NCBI GenBank assembly: GCA_026120035.1
Contig: JALRME010000030.1
Location: 486,766 to 550,765, forward strand
Direction of reading: 5' to 3'
From: Coleophoma eucalyptorum
Lineage: Eukaryota > Ascomycota > Leotiomycetes > Helotiales > Dermateaceae
Length of the DNA stretch: 64,000 bases
In this document: positions 36,394 through 47,919 of the stretch, one piece after another
How the letters are laid out: each line of letters starts with the position of its first letter
Position numbering within the stretch: the first letter of the stretch is position 1
Translations under genes and position numbers: made by a program
Notes under the pieces: model-generated
Databases searched by the model: none
Told to the model about the DNA's origin: nothing
The model's input: only the letters and a program-made list of their open reading frames with translations

Positions 36394-37760
36394 CTTTCAA
36401 AGCGTGCTGTCAAGTGACCTCGACAGGAATAGAAGCGAAGCAGCTGATCAAAGATATCTTGATTTTCCAATGAGTAGCAAGGCTCTAGGTCACACCAAAA
36501 TCTTCATCTTATAGTTGGACAAATTTGATGACAATTTCTTAGGAAAACCCCTCCGGTCAGCTATCTTCGGAGGCGGAAGCGGCTGTCGAGATATGGGCAT
36601 CCGCTAATCTCCATAATACCACGGAGTACTAGACGACCACTAATTAAATGTAATTCATGTGGTTCTAGGTTGCAATGAAGCAGATTAAAACTCACCATAT
36701 CTAGAGTGACGCATAATTGGGCAGTCGCCCGAATTTCTCAGTTAATAGCTCACAGTTTGTGGATAAGTGGATTCATAATAAATCGAACAAAATTCAAACG
36801 GAGGATAAACAGAACTAACCGGAAAGATGTGGTTTGATATTCTAGTGTTCTCAAGAACAAATATTATAATACTAAAGCATCACAAATTTCCTTTGCATCA
36901 TTAAATTTTTGTGCTCAGATTGTAACGAAGATGGGTTTGGAATGGATGATTGCGGTTGAGCATGAAGCTCATTTGACTACGTAGGAGATCTACCGGCCTG
37001 TATAGTAGCTTCATGCTTTGGAAAACTAGTAACGCTACATTCCCAGCTTTCCGTCATATTTTCTATATGTTCAACGGGGAGCTGATAAGCTGGCTCTCTA
37101 AAGTAATTCAGTTGGAATATGACTCGAAGTTTGAAGGTAATAGTAATACAGATTGTGATTGATATACTCCAGTATAGAGGCCAGTGAGGCGCTTTCATTC
37201 GAAGTCGTACTATCTATAATGTATTTGTATAGTTTTTGCAGTCAGTTAGAAACGGTTTTCGAAACTTCCCCCGCAGCTCTATACAAGGGTTGTTCCACTA
37301 GAAGTGCATTCCCTCACCAATGGATTATCTGTACCCTTGCCGTAAGGCCTCCGTAGACCCAACTCTACCTTATAATCGAACACGGGCGTCCCCAAGTGGC
37401 CCTTCAGCCAACGAGCTCCCGTTTAACATATGGCTCCCCAAAAATATGACATTACAGTAAACATGCAACGAATTTCTGGATCAATAAACTCGCTGCTTAC
37501 TTGCTGTCGGCTAGTATAACCGATTTCCCAGCGAGGCAATAAGCCCCTAGCCCTTTCAACCCAAAGCAGGAAACAATCAATGCCAAGTACCAATTTATAA
37601 TAGCCTGTGGCTCCCGGCGAGATGTGGACTGTAACAACTAACGAAGATAACAAGGCTGTTTATAATGTGCAAGGCGCTCGCAGTAGCAGTTGACAGGGTG
37701 TCCGTATCTTTGTATATCCGACCAAGGAATCCCCGAGTCGCACAAGGATGCAAGGCGGTG

Positions 37761-37871
37761 GGCGCGTCCGCTCCCCACTCGAGCCACTCCACTCTGCGTT
37801 GCAAAGGGGAAGATGTGCGGCCGGTGCGGCAGGCGCGTCCGCTTTCCACACTTGAGCCGCTCCACTCTGCG
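37761..37871. repeat. Direct repeat, 71-bp period, in a GC-rich island
   Basis: Copy one 37761-37798 and copy two 37832-37871 both read GGCGCGTCCGCT, then a CCAC stretch, GAGCC, and CTCCACTCTGCG. Two CGGCCG-type sites lie between and after the copies (about 37818 and 37909). The block stands out sharply from the surrounding AT-rich DNA. Confidence 0.7.
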
Positions 37872-39453
37872 CGCTGTAGGTGGCTAGAGGTCGGGCCGGC
37901 ATGTCAGAAGCGGCCGATGCAATTTCTTAACGTCAGTCCCTTCATGTGATAGATAGTCTGGATATCCAAATCCCGCCCCTCAAATCCCGCTACTTCACTT
38001 GGATTTGTTATGCGGCCAACACGAGCAGGAAGATCAGATAATCAGAATTGGCTTCACGTAATTCACTATCTTTATTAGCAGTGGAACTCGAGAATGATTG
38101 GTGAATAGTAACCGGAGAGAAAGAGGCATAGCTAGGTCAAAGGCTCTCAACTAGATAGGTAGAAATGATGGAGCACCTGCTTAAAGTAAAACTGAAATTA
38201 ACATGCTCCTATCGCAACTGACTTAGATGGTTGCGAAATTGAGATGCTCCTATCACGACAGACTTGAATGCTTGCAGGCTTTGCTTCCCATCTTCATCAA
38301 TACCTTCAACCCAGGGTAATTTTGATAAGATAGAACCTGGCAAGATACAGTACAGCACTGTAGGTAAAAAGTTCTAGAAAGCCATATTGTCTGGATTCCG
38401 GATTCCGTACCCACTTGCAAAAGAGATAGATCACTTTCGTATTATCATATATTACCTCTGGCCATGAAAATTCTGCTTATCAATATCCCATGTTCATGAA
38501 TAAACCACAAAAGTAGTTTTCGTATGTTATGATTAAAGCTTGGCACTTTCATCGCCACACTCTAAAGATTTCTTTTCTGCAAGTGCACGTCGCAGCCCTT
38601 GTCTGGTATGGTTTGCTATGATCGAGGTGGGTAGAAACCATCCGCCTTAGATAAGAATATTTTGCCGCGGTAAACAAGACCCTCAACGTAAGGTAGACAT
38701 GAAGTTTTGCAGGGTTCTTTGCGCAATGGGGAGGACCATATGATATCATCTGATTATCGAAAGACCTTTCGGATATGGGCTGTCACGAGTCAATAAAAGA
38801 ATCCAGGTGGATGTCGGATCTCATTCTCGCATAGCTCAAAGACTGTGGTGATGTTTCAATGACCATCTCTATTCCGCCTTAAGATCTTTCAGTAGGAAGT
38901 CGCGTTGGATCACATGGTGGTAATTTGATATGCTGGCAGTAATTTCATTTAGGAACACAGCAGAGATATGCTCACGTACTCTGTCACGGTACGTCTCTAA
39001 AAGTCCCTGGTTTACAAGAGTATGGGCCGATATTCCAGTGATTATGACAGTATAGTACCTATTTATGGACTAGAGCATTCATATAATCGATTATTTCGTA
39101 TTATCAAGCACCATCTTAACAATTTTCCCCTTCGTATTTAGTCGACTATACTTGGTCATCGTGATGTTTGGTTCTATTGTATCTCGCCTGTGGGATGGAA
39201 TATTGAGGAATCCACCTGGAGATTCTTCCTTAGCGGCCAGCTATCTCCACTATCCCACTCTATTGACGTCGTAGATAACAATAATGTCATTAAATTTTAT
39301 GTTTTCAATAATAAAAATCGCGTTCTGAGGCTAAACAGGAGGGAATATGCTAGCTTGTTTTTATCATCATTGTGCTAGAAGGACATACTGGCCATATCAC
39401 GTCTCCACCCGCTAGATTTAATAATTGTGAGCTTCTCATACCGTAGGATTAAG

Positions 39454-39460
39454 TATAAGA
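39454..39460 (+). promoter_or_regulatory. Possible TATA box of the amidase gene
   Basis: TATAAGA 79 bp upstream of the amidase ATG. Confidence 0.3.
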
Positions 39461-39538
39461 GGCCCATCAACTCCCTCGAAATTAAAGAGCCAGACAAAGA
39501 TTGAACCAAGACTTCTCGTCGGCATATAATTCTATAAA

Positions 39539-41454
39539 ATGCGTTCTTCAGTCTTCGTGGCTATTGCTGCTTTCGTATTAGCTACCAACGCCCAGAATAT
39601 CACATACTCTACCAAGGGTTCCAATGTTTCATACCCAGTAACAATCAATGGCATCAACCTGCTCTCTGCGACAGCCGAAGATCTTGCGGAGGCTCTTGCT
39701 TCCAATGTTGTCACTACCTCCCAGCTTGTGGACGTCTATCTTGATCGTATTGCGGCCAACGATCAGCAGGGTACTTTCTTAAGTCTTCGCTAAGCTATAT
39801 GCTCTATCTAACATTAACACAGGCCTTACTCTCCGTTCGATGATTGAAATTGCTCCTACTGCCCGTAAAGTTGCAGCTCAATTGGATGCAGAGCGTCAAA
39901 ATGGCACGTTGAGGAGCGCGCTACACGGCATTCCTATAGTGGTTAAAGATAGTATACCAACTCAATTTTCTCAAAGATATAACTCTTGAATTATTCTGAT
40001 ACTTAATTAGATTATAACACTGACCCCGAGTTGGGTATGAACACTACTGCTGGATCATATGCTCTACTGGGGCAGAGAACCATTGGTGATGCCTTTGTTG
40101 TGAAGAGGCTTCGAGAAGCAGGTCTTCTTATTTTAGGAAAAGCAAATTTAAATGAAGTATAATCTCATGAGGGACCTATTCTATAAAATAAGCTGCTAAT
40201 CGCAACTTCTACAGTGGGCTGGGCAGCGTGGTACCCCCAACAGCTCTGGCTGGAGTGCTAGAGGAGGACAGATTTCGTCTGCTTATGTTTTTGGAGGGTT
40301 TTCGGCAGGTGGAGATCCATCTGGGAGTTCGGGAGGGTCAGCAGTCAGTGTGTCTGCCGGCTTCGCAGCGATTAGTCTGGGAAGTGACACTGAAGGTAGC
40401 ATTCTTAATCCTTCCAACCGGGCAGCTTTGTTTGGTCTACGCCCTTCCACTGGAATGACTAGCAGAACTGGTAAGCATCGCATTTACTTGGTAAAATGTA
40501 AAAGTCATATACTTACTTCCCTGCTAGGTGTTGTTCCAATTTCCTCCTCCCAAGACTCCACAGGAGCTCTTGCAAAGTCCGTCTGGGATTTGACATCCAT
40601 TTTTGAAATCATGGCAGCATATGACCCAGAGGATTCATACTCAGAGGCTGCACAACAATTCCGATTCTCCAACTATACACAGTTTATTGACAAAAACGGC
40701 TTCCAAGGTTTAAGAATCGGTATTCCTCGCAATCCGTTTTACAATAGCACCTGGAGTGGCGTCAGCGAAAACGTAACTACTGCGATCGAGGCCACGTTTC
40801 CCAAGTTAAGGGAACTAGGCGCCACCATTGTTGACAATGTAGAATTTTTGAATGCGGAGGACTATAAGTATGACTTTCCAAATGGTGAATATCGCATTAA
40901 CAACTCGACTGTGCGCGTGCGTAAGTTCAAGATCCATGGCCATTGCTTAAATAGCCCGTCACTAATCATGAGCAGAGTACGATTTCAAGACCGACCTTGC
41001 AGCTTATCTCCAGACCCAGCTCGTCAACTCCACTATAACAAGTATCGCAGATGTCATCACCTTCAATGATGCGCACTCTAGTCTTGAGTTCCCCGAAGGC
41101 CAATGCTGTCAAGAAGCCTTCATTGGTGTTGATCAGACTGGGGACAGAGCTACATCCGGTGAATACTGGCTAGCTCAATTCAGCTTGGAGCGTCTCTATC
41201 TCGATGGCATGGCAGCGGCAATGCGCATTCATGGCCTAGACCTTCTACTGGTTCCCACTGAAGCTGCATCCTCTAGACTTGGTGTTCTCGCCCGTGCTCC
41301 CGTTGGTACCGTGCCACTTGGTTATAGTAACATCAACTTACCTTACGGCATGGCATTTGTTGGAAAGAGTTATGATGAGCCAACAGTCATTCGTGCAATG
41401 TCCGCTTTTGAAGCAAACTTCCCTTCACGCCAAGTTCCACCCACATTAGATTAG
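39539..41454 (+). CDS. Secreted amidase (amidase-signature family)
   Basis: Six exons (39539-39770, 39823-39951, 40011-40156, 40215-40470, 40528-40920, 40976-41454) give 544 aa. A signal peptide (MRSSVFVAIAAFVLATNA) leads. The Ser-cisSer-Lys triad is visible: Lys119 in VVKD, the glycine/serine-rich GSSGGS stretch near 206-211, and nucleophile Ser231 in SLGSDTEGS, followed by PSNRAALFGLRPS. This fungal subgroup resembles secreted amidases annotated as glutamyl-tRNA amidotransferase-like, but a secreted one will cleave free amides. It ends PPTLD. Several N-glycosylation sequons occur. No lesion. It stands alone on its strand between the broken tannase and the FAD oxidoreductase. Confidence 0.92.
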
Positions 41455-42783
41455 GAGGGGTCTCGTGCTTGACATAAAGGAACGCTGGAGTAGTTGGATA
41501 ATTTGGAAGACGTAGGGTATATCTATATTCGATAAGTTTAGGCACTACGGTGGCCATTGGGGATTGAGGCTAGTCATGAATTAAAAAAGGAAATTTTGGC
41601 TGAAGACGATGGAAGGGATGGATATAACTGTCCCATTGATAAGAACTCGGAAGTTTCTATATTTGATGATGAGTTTAAATGAGATAAATTATGGATTATA
41701 GTAAAGTAGTTTTTGAGTGTACTATCATTCTAGAAGTAGAGAATGGGGTTTTTTGGAATAGAATAACTTGATGCACATGGATCAATGCACTCTTGTACAT
41801 ATTTAAACTAAATTGAGAAGATAAAGAGACTTGGTTTCCACGTCGGAACTCCTAGTGCTAGAAATTAAAGAAAAGAGTAGTATGCAGGTCTGATATTCAC
41901 ATTTCATACTAAGGAACCTAGCAAATTCCAAGCGGAGAAGTCGAAAGGACGCCCATCAATCATTGAAGTTCCCTGTTGTGAGTGCCAGACGACGTAATGA
42001 GAAATTGAAAGGACGTCGCCATTTTAGTACCAAACTTATGGACGATATTCCCAGGTTTCTCTCAAGGCATGATCTAATGTGTTCGAAGGTGCTATGATTG
42101 ATACTTTGTATTGTTCATACTGCTCTTCTTTGAGATTCAGTCCTAATAGGGGTGGATATGGGCCCATCAGCATAGAGCTAACTCGACCACAACCGCTTAG
42201 CCTTGTGACTTTAACAATGTCTGCAGAACTTCCACCTGCAAGGTCACCCATTACTAAAGCATTCTGTCCCTTCACTGTGTACAGTTCCAATCATATTAAA
42301 ATCAAAATAGTGAACATAGAAAAACCGGTCCCTTTATGCGTCTCTAGCGGGACATAACAGATCACAGCTTGCACACAAGATTACCACTCCAACTCTGGGG
42401 CCTCTGCCAGAGCCTTGGCCTCGAGTGAGGCCGCGTCGTCTTGTGTTATGAAATTTCGAGTGTTGTATGCAATTAACAGGTATTGACGAAGATCTAATAA
42501 CTGGGTAAAAATTGGATGAAGGGGAGCTTGTGATGTTATTTGCAGATACTACCCCCTCCGGCTGGCTTCTTGATCTCATCAGGTGATTGTATCACCTGTG
42601 ACAATTTGTAATTCCATGACATCTTGCTCCCTCGTCTTCTCCCCCTTCGTCTTATGCCCTTATGCCCAGGCGCAGAAAGTTTTTCAAAGCACAGGATTAC
42701 TATAATAAAGGATACTTTTGGACCACCGTCTTCCAGCCATGATGTCTGTATCTGTCATATCTATAGTCTGTTTCTCCCTAGCT
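41455..42783. other. Intergenic region with one unexplained open frame
   Basis: 3' flanks of the amidase and FAD-oxidoreductase genes. Nothing supported except the weak frame at 42036-42290 listed separately. Confidence 0.4.
42036..42290 (-). CDS. Possible small or fragmentary gene, unrecognised
   Basis: An 85-codon frame (first codon TTG) running from ELYTVKGQNALVMGDL to ALRETWEYRP with balanced amino-acid use and codon choice like the real genes nearby. I do not recognise the family. There is no ATG at its start, so if real it would be a terminal exon or a remnant whose upstream exon I cannot find. It could equally be chance. Confidence 0.22.
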   Translation of the reverse strand: MELYTVKGQNALVMGDLAGGSSADIVKVTRLSGCGRVSSMLMGPYPPLLGLNLKEEQYEQYKVSIIAPSNTLDHALRETWEYRP

Positions 42784-44611
42784 CTATTTAGCTCGTACCA
42801 ATATCCGGTCAGTATTACAAAATGGCTTCTTGGCACTTTCCTGACAGCTCTTCGCATCTTCCTCGTACGCTGCTTTAATATCTGCATTTTGGAGCCTCTC
42901 GAGACGTTCTAATGTAAGTTCAAATGGCTTGGGTAGCGGAGGGTATGGTTTTACAAGGGCGGGAAGGGTGTATTCCATGCCCAAGTAGGACAGAACCAGC
43001 GGTGTGATATGTGCAGTAGAGAGAAGAATTCGAGGCATTCCTTGTTTAATGTCAGCTTGAAATTGGAGGTGACGAATGGTATTTAGACCTACCATGGCCT
43101 GCAAATCCGGCAGTAACAAAGTGACCATCCCGATTTGGCAAAGCGCCGATAAAGGGAAATGCGTCGATGCTATCCGTTTCAACTGTTCATTCGGTCAGAT
43201 TCTAACTTCTGCGTTTGCTAAAGCACGACGCGACTTACCACCGGTCCAACACCCACCCTCACTGACGTTCTTCCCGAGCTCTGCTGGATCCTTTCCCTCC
43301 CACCCCACTATGGCTGATGCAGGCCAGGACTGATAGAATTCCGGAACACCGTCAAAGCGCTCTTCTTCATGGTCGTTTTGAATGAAGCTGGCTGGGTTAT
43401 GGACCAGAACAGCCTTTGCTCCACCAATGATAATGTTGTTATAAGGCGGAGGAAGTTGGAGATGATAATTCTGTACACTTTAGTCAGCCAGCTTGTGCGG
43501 TGGCAGGGCCGGATGTAGACAAACATTGACAACACTGTCCCAATGCTGAGAACCTGTGTGCTTGATGAGCCCCTCTGGGGCTTTGATAGATGCCAAAGTT
43601 GCTGTGCACGGGAGGATAAGTTTGGTGAACTCAGGTAAAAGGTGTGAAGCCCAGCGGTTTGTCGCGTGCACCACAGCCTTTGCTCGTACATCTCCTCGAG
43701 GTGTTTTGACTGTGATCCAACCAGCTGCATCTCGCTCTGAAACTTCGTTTGCCGGTGTATGCGCTTGAAGGTTCAGGTACCCTGTTTTAAGAACTATACG
43801 GAGTAAGGCATGGACAAATTTGTACGGCCATCTATAGAAAGGTCACCAATAGGCCCTTTTAGTGAAAGATGAGAATAAACTTACACTTGGCCAGTGGGAT
43901 GAACTACTGCCCCTATACATCCTTTCATCTGGCTAAATTCCTCTGCGGCCTTGGGATCTTCAATAAGTCGACATTCGCGGATCACCTCGCCATTCTCTCC
44001 ATGGTCTTTCTGGAAGGATTCATAAGCTCCCTTGAGCCTTATCCACGCCTCATCTGTCATGGCCGCATCGAACGTTTCACCGAATTTGAGACACACTTCC
44101 TCAGCAACACCCTCCTGATTAAGCAATTCTTTGAAGGCTGCAAGGTGTGCCATTTCATGTTTGATGAGTGCTAGCGCTCCGTCAGGCCCAAATCGACCAG
44201 ACCATTTTGGGTAGCGTGAGTAGGCATGTGGTCTCAGTTGTCCTCCTGGATTGTATATCTGTTAGTCTCGCCACCTTCTGATTGGAAATCGATCCGTAGG
44301 TGAAAACGGACCGTTTCGGCCAGTTGCCCCTCCACATATATCCCGCGCTTCCAACATGAGCATCTGGGGCGTTCGGCCATTCTTTTCCGTGTGCTAATGG
44401 CCAATATCAGCCATTGTGCTTGCTTAAAATTAAACTTGAGCTGTCTTACTTTATGGAGCCAGTATGCTGCAGTAGTGCCTGCATAACCACTACCTACAAT
44501 TATTACATCTACCTCCTTCGGCAAGTCAGGTGTAGAACGGAAATCATGGAGAGGAGACTCGGCTGCCTCGATCCAGAATGACTTCGTGGGATTAGTGGTT
44601 GGTAGAACCAT
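42784..44611 (-). CDS. FAD-dependent oxidoreductase (DAO-type)
   Basis: Seven exons (44450-44611, 44312-44393, 43885-44245, 43525-43831, 43239-43470, 43093-43182, 42784-43040) give 496 aa. The Rossmann dinucleotide motif IIVGSGYAG spans 37-45 and the second FAD motif LEARDICGGATGRNGG spans 68-83, both characteristic of the DAO/glycine-D-amino-acid oxidase superfamily. A late GFAGHGMPR block corresponds to the C-terminal FAD-contact motif of the family. No signal peptide, so cytosolic. It probably oxidises a C-N bond of an amine or amino acid with release of H2O2, but the exact substrate is not predictable. The second intron uses a GTCCGT donor, weaker than the others, chosen because it restores RNGGQLRPHAYSRY. 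Confidence 0.88.
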
Positions 44612-45952
44612 TCTGTATAAAATTATAGATCAATTGGGTGGTAAGTAGATAGCGGTTGTACAGTGGGGAGGTAATTGAAAGGAATTATAGGTGTATCGTG
44701 ATTCTCAAGCAATCGAGCGAATATATATTTTATTTATCTGATCAAGATCAGATAAGGACCGGCAATGAGTAATCAGATGACAAGAGATATTAGGCCACTT
44801 CTAACATAGATAGTTCTATGCCGGCCGGGTTATGGCTTGATCCCCTACAGCATGTATACGCAACGTCCGATCGTGTGCTCGAAGATGGGGTGTTAGGGGT
44901 GTTGAGACCGGCCCGGTAAAAGTATGTATCACGTGAGCATACAGGTATGAGCGAGTCTTCTGAAATTAAACATCGCAGGACCATTTAACTCCGTGGTACT
45001 AGTATGTATTAGCCGTCAGTTTTCCCGTTCTCTTGCGCGATCCAGATCCTCGCTGATGCCTTTTTTGGTATGAAGTATCTGCGACTAAAAATACCGGCCG
45101 GAAATAAGCGATGTGATCCGTCATTCACATCGGATATGTATCTTCAAACACGCCACAGATTACACTGGAGATATTGATTACACACGCCTTAATTGCATAG
45201 GTATGTTGCGCAAATAGTCACCTATGACTAAAGAAATATTTAGACCCTAATCCTTTAATAGTGCAGTATAGTAATACTGTATCTGAAACTACGTTTCACA
45301 GTAGGGTAATACACCTCCAATTTCCTAAGGTCAATTAATCGCTTAAGTTCATCAACTATGTCTGGCGGTATTAAGCTTGAAATAGCCCGAGTCAACTTGC
45401 GCCGATTTTACTATCATTACAACAGTGGTGTTACCTTGAGAAAGTCGATTAAGGTGGCTGAACATTTCAATATAGACTCGAATTGCCTCACGAGTTAAGC
45501 TCTACTTTTCACCTAGCGTTGTGTTTGATGATGGATAGTCTTGTCGGAACACACTTCCGGACTGCGAGCCTCCGGTTAATTTCTTGTCCGAAAATCTGTT
45601 GGAACTTCAAGACTACGTCGGTTGTGTTTTCATCCTCTATTGCCGTCAATTATCAGCTCTTGCTCATGAAGACCGAAAGAAGCCCCGTTCGTATTGCTAT
45701 ATGATGGCATTACTCCAAAAACTCGAAATCCTTTCATAGGCATGCAGGCGTTCTTGATGGTCGACCACTTGGATAAAAGTTTTCGCGAAATAATTTACGC
45801 TCTGCCACGATGATTGATGTTTAGGCCCATAAATCTTCTCATCCGATACAAGTTAACGCAATTGCAGGACTCTTTTATAATACACATGAGGAACAGTTGA
45901 TGCCTTCTAAATCCAATCTTCCAACAGTGCCATAATTCTTCCAATTCTAGTT
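44612..45952. other. Divergent upstream region
   Basis: About 1.3 kb between the FAD oxidoreductase (-) and the maleylacetate-reductase-like gene (+). AT-rich; no gene supported. A CCGGCC-type GC patch occurs near 44820 and 44910. Confidence 0.4.
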
Positions 45953-47081
45953 ATGGAGACAACGATGAACTTTGTTTATAATGGCTCTCCTGTCAGAGTG
46001 ATATTTGGCAGCGGCAGCGTCAATAAGATATCTGAGGAATTGTCGAGACTACAACTTTTAAGACCCCTGCTCTTGTCTACGCCGGAGCAGAGTAGCCAAG
46101 TCAAAGATCTTTCTACTCGTCTTGATGATAAAGTCGCAGGCATCTTCAAGGAAGCAACCATGCATACTCCGGTTTCTGTCACAGCCAAAGCAGTGAATTA
46201 CATGAAAAGCACAAATGCAGATTGTGTGGTGTCGATTGGCGGCGGAAGTACCATCGGACTGGGAAAGGCGATTAGCATCCGAACCGGACTACCCCACGTC
46301 TGTATTCCCACCACCTACGCGGGGTCTGAGATGACTCCAATCTTGGGAGAGACTGAGAATGGGAAGAAGACAACTCGAAGCAGCCCAGCCATCTTACCTG
46401 AAACTGTCATTTATGATGTTGACTATACGCTCACCCTTCCTGTGGAAATGAGTGGCACTAGCGGAGTCAATGCTATTGCACACTCAGGTATGAATTGAAC
46501 TGCCATTGATCGCGGTTTACTAACTTAGAGCAGTCGAGGCACTTTATGCGCAGAGTGCAAATCCTATCATTTCACTGCTGGCTCTTGAGGGAATCAAGAG
46601 CCTTGCTGTGGCGCTGCCGGCAATCGTCAATTCTCCTCAGGATTTACCTGCCAGATCTTCAGCTCAATATGGTGCATGGCTTTGTGGACTCGCCCTTGGA
46701 TCCGTTGGGATGTCGATCCATCACAAGCTCTGCCATACCTTGGGCGGAAGTTTCAACTTGCCGCACTCAGAGACTCACGCGATTATCCTGCCACATGCTC
46801 TCGCGTACAACAGCCCCAAGATCCCTGAGGTGATGGAGAAGTTAGCAGCCATATTGCCCGAAAGCGATGGAGACGCGATCAAAGGCTTGAATATCCTGCT
46901 TACCAAACTGAAAATCAAGCGGTCTTTGAAGGAATTCGGGTTCAAAGAGGAAGATTTGGACAAGGCCGCCGACGAAGCTGTCAGCAATTCATACTGGAAC
47001 CCGAGGGCGATTGAAAGAGCGCCTATCAGGGAATTATTGCGAAGAGCATACGCTGGTGAAGACGCACGCAGAGATATCTAG
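45953..47081 (+). CDS. Maleylacetate-reductase-like iron-type alcohol dehydrogenase
   Basis: Two exons (45953-46487 and 46534-47081) give 360 aa. The start (FVYNGSPVRVIFGSGSV) and the NAD(P)-binding GGGST at 96-100, IPTTYAGSEMT at 118-128, NAIAHSVEALYA around His177 and the HHKLCHTLGG...LPHSETHAIILPH block fit the maleylacetate reductase branch of the Fe-ADH superfamily. These enzymes reduce maleylacetate to 3-oxoadipate with NAD(P)H, the step after ring cleavage of hydroxyquinol. Cytosolic. No ring-cleavage dioxygenase is visible in the window. The ATG chosen is the first of two close in-frame Mets. No lesion. Confidence 0.88.
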
Positions 47082-47919
47082 CTTTGTCGTATATAAGGGC
47101 CCTAGTCTAGCGTGTTATTTGCAACTGCTTCGTGTCTATGACAACAAAGAGTACAGGGGTGTAGTCAAAATTCGGTGGATCACGGGACACAAAGATGGGA
47201 GATACTGTAGACTTTTTTTCTTTACTAATTCTCCATTTTCGGGCCTGTGTAACAACGATTAACACCCGTTATTGAACAGCCGAGCTTACATACATCCCCG
47301 TCATGCTGGGGTTGCGGGGGCTACACATACTCTTTTCAGCCATCTCGCATACTGTAGGGTAAGCACAAGGTATGGAAATTTCTGCCAGTAGCACCAGCGA
47401 ACAAACATCGAATTCGTACGGGTTGCTTAGTTATAGGTGAAGGAGAAAATGTAGGCTCTCGTCACGTGTCTATTTGCAACTACATGTCCAGTAAATACAG
47501 GTTTTTTTCTACATCTAAGCTCTCTCAATATGGTATAGAGTCCTGTTAAAAGTGATTTTGCTTGTTGGCGCCCTTTAGAGTGGATTCTCGACTATCTACC
47601 GCTATTATTATCATCAATACTTACGGTAAGCGACAAGAGAATCTAATACCTGTATGCACTCGCACAAATGTTCAAGGTTATAACATCACATTACTAGGAT
47701 GCTAAAGCAATGAATATAAGGTTCTCTAACAAAATCAGTAAATCGTACAGACGGTGTCAACAAACTCATCCCTGCGGAATATAAAGGAAAATCTGACATC
47801 CAATGGTGTCCCCAGAGGCTTACTCTCTTATAACTGGTCTCTTTCTGTCTCTTCTCCTGCTCCAGTATCATGGCTGCAAGGATTCTAAAAAAAAGATTAT
47901 GCATTGCGAAACAAGCTCT
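47082..47919. other. Intergenic region
   Basis: 3' flank of the reductase gene and of the HET relic; no gene supported. Confidence 0.45.

Larger units (their letters stand above)
36394..39538. other. 3.1 kb gene-free stretch with a GC-rich duplicated patch
   Basis: No gene supported on either strand. Mostly AT-rich except 37.74-37.92 kb, which is GC-rich, contains a 71-bp-spaced direct repeat, and has overlapping open frames only because of its composition. Confidence 0.5.

Noticed and set aside
37595..37950. Several overlapping open frames in the GC-rich block
   Set aside because: All are low-stop-frequency artefacts of GC-rich repeat sequence and have no protein-like pattern.
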